Positions 1 through 6,425 of a stretch of DNA of 22,905 bases are shown here, one piece after another. Numbering within the stretch: position 1 is the stretch's first letter; each line of letters starts with the position of its first letter. Both the position numbers and the translations under genes were made by a program. Location: NCBI GenBank assembly GCA_017961965.1, contig JAGCWG010000490.1, forward strand, positions 1-22,905. The letters run 5' to 3'. The stretch is from Bacteroidaceae bacterium. Lineage in GTDB: Bacteria > Bacteroidota > Bacteroidia > Bacteroidales > Bacteroidaceae. The notes beneath the pieces were generated by a model that was not told the DNA's origin, did not search any database, and saw nothing but the letters and a program-made list of their open reading frames with translations.

Positions 1-67
1 AGGAAAGGAGTCATAGGTTACATCAATTGCTGATAATCGTTTTCAGCTCTACTATAATCATATAAAA

Positions 68-104
68 GCCGTTCGGAATAAGTAGTTCCGAGCGGCTTTA
101 TTTG
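68..104. terminator. Bidirectional intrinsic terminator
   Basis: An 11-bp stem (68-78 with 86-96, one G-T pair) closes a 7-base loop. It is followed by a T-rich run on the plus strand (TTTATTTG) and by TTTTATATG on the minus strand. It most likely ends a gene lying left of the window. Confidence 0.75.
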
Positions 105-389
105 TTGCTAACCCACAATCAGGCAATAGGTTATGATTCACTACAAAATTGACGTTTCGACACTATAAATTGTAAATTCAGCAATAAAGTGTCGTAAAAT
201 TTGTAATTTCAACATATAAATTTTGTTAATATTTGGTAATTTTGCACCATATAATCATGAAAAAGTGTTAGATACATATATCATAGTATTATATAGCATT
301 AGTGGATAAAATTATAGTGGATTTAGGTTTAGGTGAAATTTTTCAGTGAAACAAACAGAAAAAAGAAAAAGCTATTAAAATATGTATTA

Positions 390-419
390 AATACATCATC
401 ATTCTTATGATGTTGTATT
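390..419. repeat. Imperfect inverted repeat (hairpin)
   Basis: Two 13-base arms (390-402 and 407-419) pair with one mismatch around the loop TCTT. It lies downstream of the CotH gene stop on the minus strand and may help end that transcript. Confidence 0.45.
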
Positions 420-428
420 GTGAAACAA

Positions 429-460
429 GGTAGTCGTTTGATGACTACCATGTTTTTGTT
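429..460. terminator. Probable terminator hairpin
   Basis: GGTAGTC (429-435) pairs with GACTACC (443-449) around a 7-base loop. The plus strand continues with ATGTTTTTGTT; the minus strand continues with TTGTTTCAC, a weak T-tract. It is placed about 50 bases after the CotH stop codon, so ending that transcript is its likeliest job. Confidence 0.5.
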
Positions 461-500
461 CTGTAGAGGAGTGCAATGGAAGAGCCAAACGATAATACAA

Positions 501-2300
501 TCAATTTTCCTTCATTCTTACAACCTTGCGTGCAGTACCATCGCTGTAGCGATAGATATTTACACCACCGACTGAAGCCTTGATTGGCATACCTGTGAGG
601 CTGTAGATACCTACGACCTCGGAACAGTCAGATAGTGAATCTGTAGTTATGCCACGGACACTGACAGGGTCATATCCATAGAAAGCATCCATGTAGTCTA
701 TACGCTTAACAACCCAGTCCTTTATACGCTGAAGGTCATCCTTACCTGCATTACGAATAGGAGGTTCAACACCCACGGTAACGTCAGTAGCACGCCACAG
801 GCGTGACTGATAAAGGCATATATCACCAGCCTTATAAGTCTTAAAAGGATTGTAATCCTTATACTTATCAAAGTTTTCCCAGTCCTCATACAACTCCCAG
901 TTAGGACTAATCTCAATGTCATTGTAACATGGACTCTCTGGCCAACGTGCCTTTTCGAGGGCATAGTATTCCTCACCTATACGGTCACACCAATCATCGA
1001 GGAGAGAATGTATGTTAGCAACATCAAACACTCCCTTCTGACGCAGTTCGATGTAACGCTCACGTTCCTGCTCTGAGTAATACTTATCCATCCACACATA
1101 AGGACCTTGTGTGAGGTATGACTTTGAACGCTCTACTGGTACTGGGAAACCATAGAGAGTGACACCGAAAGTCATGTCAAGGTCATAAGGAGCAACCATC
1201 CACTGGTTGCCATTATACGTGAACCACTGCCAGTTCTTAAGCATACCATCGAGGTTCATGGTCATACGGTTGAATACATAGTAGTCAAGGAGACTCTGTA
1301 CCTCATAGTGTCTCTCAAACTCTGCCTTGAACTCTGTCTCACTAACGCCGCGATTGTCAAGTTCCTTCAAATCACCACAACACTTACTGAAACCGATGAT
1401 ATAATTTTTTACCTTAATGGTACGAATGAGATCCTTCATGTGGTCAGCACTTTCTGTGGTAGAGAGATAAGGACTGTCATCGCCCATAAGTTCATCAGGT
1501 GAGTTACCATCGTACTCAGTATCAGTCTTAGTATAGATATCCTTAGGATTACGCACATCGAAGTGCTCCCATGATATATTACCGCCAAAGAAGAACTCAT
1601 CACGAATATCACCATCAATATGTATATGTTCTGCAGTATGCTTTTTCATATTCATGTTCTTACGGCTCTTCTTTAACTGCCATGAGTAGAGACCGAGGAA
1701 ATCGCCATTGAAATATACGGCACATGGGAAGCCGTCAGGAAAACAACGAGCATCGCTCTCCTTCTTATAGCCCTCACGTTCCCAGAAAGGCTTACGGTCT
1801 TCCACCACTTCTTCGAAAAGATTATAGCCAACCTCACTAATACCACGTATGGCATCAGTGTAAAAACCTTTGAGGAGGAAACCATCCTGGTCAACCCAGT
1901 TACCAAAGGCAATCTGTGGCTGTGAAGTAAGGTCCCAGTCATTGTCGCTGAGGTCGAAATTATAGCTTTTCTTCTCCAGTCGAAGGGTGTAGTTACCTTG
2001 AGCCGTGATGACTATACGTTTCTTGAAGTAATGCCCCTTACCGTCATACATTTCAAGCCACGCATTACGCTTTGTGGTCTTGGCAGTAGGGAGACTCATC
2101 GTTCCCTTGATATTGACATACGCGAAACGAGGCATTGGGAGGAAAATGGCAGAATCAGCACTCTTATCCTCCACGTCCATCTCCTGACGCAGGTGTTCAG
2201 CCACAGTGGAGAACGAAGTACGCCAGTCACCACCTGCGTCCTGTGCATAAGACGAGCCTGTGATGAGTAATGACAAAAACAATAAGGACAAAGACTTCAT
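501..2300 (-). CDS. Secreted CotH-family protein with sorting tail
   Basis: A 599-residue exported protein of the CotH family, whose best-studied members are atypical protein kinases of spore coats; members in non-spore-formers have unknown targets. An N-terminal signal peptide ends near SSYAQ (residues 16-20), and the start is set at 2300 because the upstream in-frame codons would bury it. The CotH core is residues 60-400, with the family's acidic YDLDMTFG motif at 372-379 after a WQWF segment near 357-360. Residues 482-515 (YKAGDICLYQSRLWRA) resemble a CBM5/12-type carbohydrate-binding repeat. The last 35 residues, ending in a GVNIYRYSDGTARKVV-like strand, resemble the short C-terminal tails of Prevotella proteins exported by the type IX system. 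A surface or secreted protein that binds glycans is inferred; kinase activity is not shown. Confidence 0.82.
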   Translation of the reverse strand: MKSLSLLFLSLLITGSSYAQDAGGDWRTSFSTVAEHLRQEMDVEDKSADSAIFLPMPRFAYVNIKGTMSLPTAKTTKRNAWLEMYDGKGHYFKKRIVITAQGNYTLRLEKKSYNFDLSDNDWDLTSQPQIAFGNWVDQDGFLLKGFYTDAIRGISEVGYNLFEEVVEDRKPFWEREGYKKESDARCFPDGFPCAVYFNGDFLGLYSWQLKKSRKNMNMKKHTAEHIHIDGDIRDEFFFGGNISWEHFDVRNPKDIYTKTDTEYDGNSPDELMGDDSPYLSTTESADHMKDLIRTIKVKNYIIGFSKCCGDLKELDNRGVSETEFKAEFERHYEVQSLLDYYVFNRMTMNLDGMLKNWQWFTYNGNQWMVAPYDLDMTFGVTLYGFPVPVERSKSYLTQGPYVWMDKYYSEQERERYIELRQKGVFDVANIHSLLDDWCDRIGEEYYALEKARWPESPCYNDIEISPNWELYEDWENFDKYKDYNPFKTYKAGDICLYQSRLWRATDVTVGVEPPIRNAGKDDLQRIKDWVVKRIDYMDAFYGYDPVSVRGITTDSLSDCSEVVGIYSLTGMPIKASVGGVNIYRYSDGTARKVVRMKEN

Positions 2301-2342
2301 ATATAAAATAAAGATTAATAATTCATAATTCAAATTTATTTG

Positions 2343-2371
2343 CAAATATAGCAATTATTCGGCATAACCAA
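2343..2371 (-). promoter_or_regulatory. Bacteroidota-type promoter of the CotH gene
   Basis: On the minus strand TATATTTG (2343-2350) matches the TAnnTTTG -7 element. TTG at 2369-2371 lies 18 bases upstream as a -33 element. The predicted transcript starts about 35 bases before the CotH ATG. Confidence 0.55.
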
Positions 2372-2392
2372 TTATGAATCATGAATTGTGAA

Positions 2393-2809
2393 TTAAAATA
2401 GTATTCTATTCTCCACTCTCTCCGTAGATATGAGAGTACCATCTTCAGCAACAATATCGACATTCCATATATGGGATGTGCGACCGCAATGGAGCACAGT
2501 GCCCTTGCCATACACCTTACCTTTGGTATCTGACATAGTAATATGATTGCCTGACACCTGAGTGCCACATATCTTCTTCGTCTCATCGTAGTCTGTAAGA
2601 TGAAGCGAACCTGCACCAGCAACAGTCTCAGCAAGTGCGAGCGATGCTCCTCCATGAAGTATGCCGAAATATTGGCGTGTAGCTTCATTTATAGGCATCT
2701 CAGCAAGTGCAATATCATCGTCAGAAGGGAGGAATTTTATTCCAAGTGTTTCGCACATAGTCCCCTTTAGACGTTCATTAAGCATTTCACATTCTTCTTT
2801 TGTAAACAT
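2393..2809 (-). CDS. Hotdog-fold acyl-CoA thioesterase (YdiI/MenI-like)
   Basis: A 138-residue single hotdog domain, the usual length of the PaaI/YdiI group of acyl-CoA thioesterases. The active-site segment GILHGGASLALAET (49-62) matches the YdiI pattern closely, with the catalytic glutamate at Glu61 in the helix after HGG. The C-terminal half (GKVYGKGTVLHCGRTSHIW and the strands after it) also follows YdiI. In menaquinone makers such an enzyme hydrolyses 1,4-dihydroxy-2-naphthoyl-CoA, but no other men gene is present here, so the substrate is open. Its start lies 2 bases after the stop of the metallopeptidase gene, so the two are co-transcribed. Confidence 0.85.
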   Translation of the reverse strand: MFTKEECEMLNERLKGTMCETLGIKFLPSDDDIALAEMPINEATRQYFGILHGGASLALAETVAGAGSLHLTDYDETKKICGTQVSGNHITMSDTKGKVYGKGTVLHCGRTSHIWNVDIVAEDGTLISTERVENRILF

Positions 2810-2811
2810 AG

Positions 2812-3351
2812 TTATGTCGTTGAATATTTTGCAAGTTGTTTCCTCATCTCTTTTGCCCTACCCTGTGTCACCTTATCCATCAAAGCCCAGAAACGAGGAG
2901 AATGGTCATGGTGTACGGTATGGCATAACTCATGAAGGATAACGTAATCTATTAGTTCCTCTGGCACACGCATAAGAAACAACGACAGATTGATGCTATT
3001 AGTACCCGAACAAGAGCCCCAACGTGTACGTGACAACTGAATCTTAAGACCAGAATAGTGGAAACCGAACTGTTGAGCTAACTCCGCCAGTCTTATCGGA
3101 AGATAATGTTTTGCAGCCTTACGCAGATGCACTATCTCATCATCAGTGGTCACATGACCGTTCCGCACCTTCTCCCACTTGGCAAGAAGCGGAACACGGT
3201 ATTTATCTACAGCCCTCTTCACCTCGCCCAGTGTAGCATAGTAAGGAGCCGTAACACGCAAACCGTCAACCACAGGGCGCATAATGATTCTTCGTGCTCT
3301 CGGGTTGACGGTTATATAGACGCTTCCAAAATCCGTGTCTTGGTATTGCAT
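2812..3351 (-). CDS. YgjP-like zinc metallopeptidase (DUF45)
   Basis: A 179-residue protein of the YgjP/DUF45 family. The signature is HELCH at residues 140-144 (zinc ligands His140 and His144, catalytic Glu141) followed by HSPRFW, whose His150 is the likely third ligand. The preceding RTRWGSCS segment (about 106-114) is also characteristic of the family. There is no signal peptide, so it is cytoplasmic. ATG at 3351 is preferred to an upstream TTG because the protein then begins just before the conserved N-terminal strands. Family members have no firmly known substrate; in other bacteria they often sit with restriction genes, which is not the case here. First gene of a two-gene unit with the thioesterase. 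Confidence 0.83.
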   Translation of the reverse strand: MQYQDTDFGSVYITVNPRARRIIMRPVVDGLRVTAPYYATLGEVKRAVDKYRVPLLAKWEKVRNGHVTTDDEIVHLRKAAKHYLPIRLAELAQQFGFHYSGLKIQLSRTRWGSCSGTNSINLSLFLMRVPEELIDYVILHELCHTVHHDHSPRFWALMDKVTQGRAKEMRKQLAKYSTT

Positions 3352-3362
3352 ATTAATTATGT

Positions 3363-3545
3363 CAAATTCCAAACTTATAATCTATGCGTTCCGAACGGAA
3401 GGAAATATCAAATTTCAAATTTGTAATTCATGCGTCCCGAACAGGAGGAAATGTCAAATTTCAAATTTATAATCTATGCATCCCGAACGCTTATCCCGAA
3501 GACATAAATTTGAAATCATAAATTTGACATGATAGATTATAGATT
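3363..3545. repeat. 46-bp tandem repeat with inverted copies
   Basis: A 46-base unit starts at 3363, 3409 and 3455 (about 2.7 copies, the last partial). Each copy carries a CAAATTTCAAATTTATAATC-type AT-rich half followed by a TCCCGAAC half. Segments from about 3500 to 3545 are reverse-complement versions of the AT-rich half, so the array can fold back on itself. It fills the gap between the HIT and YgjP-like genes. The YgjP-like gene must be transcribed from within or beyond it; TAAGTTTG at 3370-3377 on the minus strand is a possible -7 box without a clear -33 partner. Confidence 0.7.
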
Positions 3546-3559
3546 TGTAATCTATACTT

Positions 3560-3958
3560 CTACAGCTTCTTAAACTCAGAGTAGATGGCCTCAGCAATGC
3601 TCTTCATCTCGTCAGCAGGAAGTGAAAGCTTCTCGTTAGAGAAAATCATATCCTTCTCACTCTGCATAGGAATGAGGTGGATGTGCGCATGTGGAACCTC
3701 AAGTCCGAGTACTGCCTGACCTACCTTGATACAAGGGAATGCCTTCTTGATAGCTACTGCCACCTTCTTAGCAAACACCTGGAAACGGGCAAGCTCATCA
3801 TCCTCCATGTCGAAGATGTAATCAACCTCACGACGTGGAATGACAAGTGTGTGACCCTTGACAAGCGGATTGATATCAAGGAAAGCATAGAACTCATCGT
3901 TCTCTGCACACTTGTATGAAGGAATCTCACCTTCTGCAATCTTTGTGAATATACTCAT
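3560..3958 (-). CDS. HIT-family nucleotide hydrolase (HINT-like)
   Basis: A 132-residue protein of the histidine-triad family, which hydrolyse nucleoside phosphoramidates or dinucleotide substrates. The triad is PHAHIHLIP with His90, His92 and His94; His92 or its equivalent acts as nucleophile in the family. The N-terminal MSIFTKIAEGEIPSYK is typical of HINT proteins, as is GHTLVIP (35-41). It is cytoplasmic. It follows greA after 63 bases with no strong terminator between them, so read-through from the greA promoter is likely, an arrangement common in Bacteroidota as far as I know. Confidence 0.88.
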   Translation of the reverse strand: MSIFTKIAEGEIPSYKCAENDEFYAFLDINPLVKGHTLVIPRREVDYIFDMEDDELARFQVFAKKVAVAIKKAFPCIKVGQAVLGLEVPHAHIHLIPMQSEKDMIFSNEKLSLPADEMKSIAEAIYSEFKKL

Positions 3959-4021
3959 AATGCAAAATAATAAGAGGCCTACTCCAACACTTCAAAAAAG
4001 GGAAGGGGTTGGTCTAAAGTT

Positions 4022-4492
4022 TTATTCCATTGTGATACTTGTAATCTCGAGCTTGATTGTTCCTCGTGGAATCTGAATCTCAGCCACATCGCCTACCTTC
4101 TTGCCGAGGAGACCCTGAGCAATAGGAGTCTTGATTGAAATCTTGTTTTCACGAAGATTAGCCTCACCCTCACTTACGATAGTGTAGATGAGCTTTGAGC
4201 CGTTAGCAAGGTTCTTAAGTTCAACCTTAGAAAGAATCTGGACAGCATCAGTGTTGGCAAGCTTTGACTTGTCAAGAATCTTGGCATCAGCAAGTGTAGC
4301 CTTGAGTTCTGCAATACGAGTCTCCAACTTACCCTGTGCTTCCTTTGCTGCATCATACTCAGCATTCTCTGAGAGGTCGCCTTTCTCACGTGCCTCAGCA
4401 ATCTGACGGATTACCTCTGGGCGTTCTATCTCTTCTAATTCCTTAATCTGGGCTTTGAGTTTATCATAGCCCTCCTGTGACATGTAAGCCAT
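4022..4492 (-). CDS. greA: Transcription elongation factor GreA
   Basis: A 156-residue GreA of normal length. The N-terminal coiled-coil hairpin (about 8-75) carries the acidic tip motif GDLSENAEYDAA (38-49), with Asp39 and Glu42 in the places that coordinate the catalytic magnesium in the RNA-polymerase secondary channel. The C-terminal FKBP-like domain (about 80-156) ends in the usual IPRGTIKLEITSI strand. The protein stimulates cleavage of the backtracked transcript by RNA polymerase. Its leader is about 180 bases long and contains a terminator after the promoter (see the separate entries), which suggests control by attenuation. Confidence 0.95.
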   Translation of the reverse strand: MAYMSQEGYDKLKAQIKELEEIERPEVIRQIAEAREKGDLSENAEYDAAKEAQGKLETRIAELKATLADAKILDKSKLANTDAVQILSKVELKNLANGSKLIYTIVSEGEANLRENKISIKTPIAQGLLGKKVGDVAEIQIPRGTIKLEITSITME

Positions 4493-4583
4493 AGTTATAC
4501 GTTTTTTAATATCTTGTTATTAAAGTTAATTCTCTTGTAAGTAACTGACGTTTGACAGTCCGCTGATTAATTTTTTGTCAATC

Positions 4584-4612
4584 CCCACCCTTTAACATAG
4601 AGTGACGGTGGG
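4584..4612 (-). other. Second hairpin in the greA leader
   Basis: CCCACC (4584-4589) and GGTGGG (4607-4612) can pair around a 17-base loop. It lies between the leader terminator and greA. It has no T-tract on the minus strand, so it is probably a structural element and not a terminator. Confidence 0.4.
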
Positions 4613-4615
4613 TCT

Positions 4616-4658
4616 TTGAAAAGAAAAAAGAATTCCGACAACACGAACGATGTCGGAA
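4616..4658 (-). terminator. Terminator/attenuator in the greA leader
   Basis: A perfect 8-bp stem (4633-4640 with 4651-4658) closes a 10-base loop. On the minus strand it is followed directly by TTCTTTTTTCTTTT. It can end read-through from the outer-membrane protein operon, which stops at 4740. It also lies downstream of the predicted greA promoter, so it should cut most greA transcripts at about 45-50 nucleotides unless polymerase reads through. Confidence 0.75.
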
Positions 4659-4678
4659 CCCCCTTATCCTAAACGGTG

Positions 4679-4710
4679 CAAAGATATGACTTTTTGACGT
4701 TACTGCAAAA
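4679..4710 (-). promoter_or_regulatory. Bacteroidota-type promoter upstream of greA
   Basis: On the minus strand TATCTTTG (4679-4686) matches the -7 element and TTTTG (4706-4710) the -33 element, 19 bases apart. Transcription should begin near 4672-4675. The promoter sits in the 80 bases between the leader terminator and the stop codon of the outer-membrane protein gene. Confidence 0.7.
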
Positions 4711-4739
4711 CTTTTTACAAAAAACTTTGATTTTCAAAA

Positions 4740-6416
4740 CTAAAAAGTAATTGCTGCACCTATTATGAAGTTAGGTCCGACTGCTCTGTAACCATAGAAA
4801 CGATCGAAGTTGGAATTAAGCAGATTATCCACATTTGCATAAAGGCTGAGTGGGAATCTTGGGAATACGTAATGTGCCGTAAGTCCCATATCCACTGTTG
4901 TTGGACGCTCATAGAGCTTAACGCCACTTGCCTTCATTGTATTGTCTGCCTTTGCCTTCTTAAAGCTCTGTATCTTGAGGTCGCCACCAACGAAGAAACC
5001 GTCACATATCTTGATGTCCATGTTCCAATCCAAATCCATGCTTGGACGTGCAATGGCAACACCGTATTTGTAGTCATCAGCAAGCGACCAAGAGTTAAAC
5101 TGATTCTTGAAGTCGAACTTGATGTACTCGTCATAGTTATATACGATGTCAATGTTTGCATAGAAACGACTTCCTTCCACAAGAGTGATGTAAGTCATAT
5201 TATTCATGCTGCTCAAAGCTGTGAGTTCAGCACGGTTCTTTGACTTATCAATACCGAGGTTCACATCACCAGCAAAACCTGCATCACTACGGAAGCGGAA
5301 ACCAGCCTTGAGGTCGAGCTTATGGAACTCTGGCTTCAACAATGCTTCTTCCACCTTCTGATTAGGAAGTGTCTGGTCGGCAATAGCAGGGAGAAGAGCA
5401 TAAGGATTGAGTGCATTGAACGCACGGAAATCATTCTCTGTCTCGTAACCAATCACCTGTGCATAGAGGTCAGAGTATTCGCTTGCGTGATACTCAAAGC
5501 GGAGGTCTGGAGCTACACCGCCAGCACCAAGATAGATACCAACCTTGATAGAGAAGTCGTAGTCATCAAAGCGATAGTATGGAAGTGCGTGTGCATGAGT
5601 GTATGAACCATAGTGCTTCATTCCGTATGATGCTGTATTGATACCGAAGTCGAGGTTAAGGCTACTCTCCTCATTTAAGAACACACCGAAGTCGGTATTG
5701 AGATGTACCTGTCCCTCTGTGTATTTATCCTTCATATTAGTAACGTACTTCTGGTTGAAGAACTCATAGCCGAACTCACCACATATTCTGAAATCCTTAC
5801 TCTTGTAGTCAGTAGTACCGAGAGTTATTTCACCAAGGCTGTTGTTCTGCTTGTTCGTCTCTGGTGAAGCAGGAGCAATGTAGTTGAACACCTGGCTCTC
5901 AAGTCCTGTCCTTATGTAGAACTCAGAAAGACCACCAGCATACTTGTGAGTATAATCCAATCCACCACGTGAAGTATAGAAACGAGCCTTTACCCTGTCA
6001 CTACCATAGAGACTTGTATTCTTCTTTGTATCATTACAAGAGAATCCATCTACAGAGAAGCGCACACCAAGCACATCGTTTTTAGAGACGTCGAAACCGT
6101 AGGCAGCATGAAGGTCAAAGTTACCAGCCGTACCACCACCGAGTGAGAAGAAGCCCTTGTCTGCACCCTCACCAACTGACTCAGAACTCATCATGTCCAT
6201 AGGATCAAAGATATACTTCTTGGTAGCAAGCACCTTCTTTGAGTAGCTGACAGAGTTGTGGACAGTCTCTGACTCCACCACCTGTGGCAACACATTAATC
6301 TTGTTGGCATCCTTCACCACTGGAGTGACACTTGTCTCCACCTCAACTGTATTATCCATCTGAGCAAAGGCAGGAACAGCTGCCATAGCCACGAGAGAAA
6401 ATATATATTTTTTCAT
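4740..6416 (-). CDS. Outer-membrane beta-barrel protein
   Basis: A 558-residue exported protein with a signal peptide (MKKYIFSLVAMAAVPAFAQ). A short periplasmic N-terminal segment carries TPVVKDANKINVLP (31-44), a motif I recall from Bacteroidota outer-membrane proteins that are encoded next to TPR proteins. From about residue 90 the sequence alternates polar and aromatic residues in long strands, and it ends in IIGAAITF with a terminal phenylalanine, as expected of a barrel inserted by the BAM machine. There is no plug domain and no TonB box that I can see, so it is not a full TonB-dependent receptor, although its barrel resembles that class. It starts 9 bases after the TPR gene, so the two are one transcription unit. 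The cargo is unknown. Confidence 0.75.
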   Translation of the reverse strand: MKKYIFSLVAMAAVPAFAQMDNTVEVETSVTPVVKDANKINVLPQVVESETVHNSVSYSKKVLATKKYIFDPMDMMSSESVGEGADKGFFSLGGGTAGNFDLHAAYGFDVSKNDVLGVRFSVDGFSCNDTKKNTSLYGSDRVKARFYTSRGGLDYTHKYAGGLSEFYIRTGLESQVFNYIAPASPETNKQNNSLGEITLGTTDYKSKDFRICGEFGYEFFNQKYVTNMKDKYTEGQVHLNTDFGVFLNEESSLNLDFGINTASYGMKHYGSYTHAHALPYYRFDDYDFSIKVGIYLGAGGVAPDLRFEYHASEYSDLYAQVIGYETENDFRAFNALNPYALLPAIADQTLPNQKVEEALLKPEFHKLDLKAGFRFRSDAGFAGDVNLGIDKSKNRAELTALSSMNNMTYITLVEGSRFYANIDIVYNYDEYIKFDFKNQFNSWSLADDYKYGVAIARPSMDLDWNMDIKICDGFFVGGDLKIQSFKKAKADNTMKASGVKLYERPTTVDMGLTAHYVFPRFPLSLYANVDNLLNSNFDRFYGYRAVGPNFIIGAAITF

Positions 6417-6425
6417 ATTGTAATT

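Larger units (their letters stand above)
105..500. other. Non-coding stretch left of the CotH gene
   Basis: No credible reading frame is seen on either strand. The stretch is AT-rich. It holds a TAATTTTG box at 237-244 that resembles a -7 element but lacks a partner at the right distance, and two hairpins near its right end that are listed separately. Confidence 0.5.

Noticed and set aside
237..244. TAATTTTG as a promoter near the left end
   Set aside because: No TTTG or TTG at 18-21 bases upstream, and no gene follows on the plus strand.
3363..3545. CRISPR array in the 46-base repeat region
   Set aside because: The copies are contiguous with no unique spacers, and no cas gene is present.
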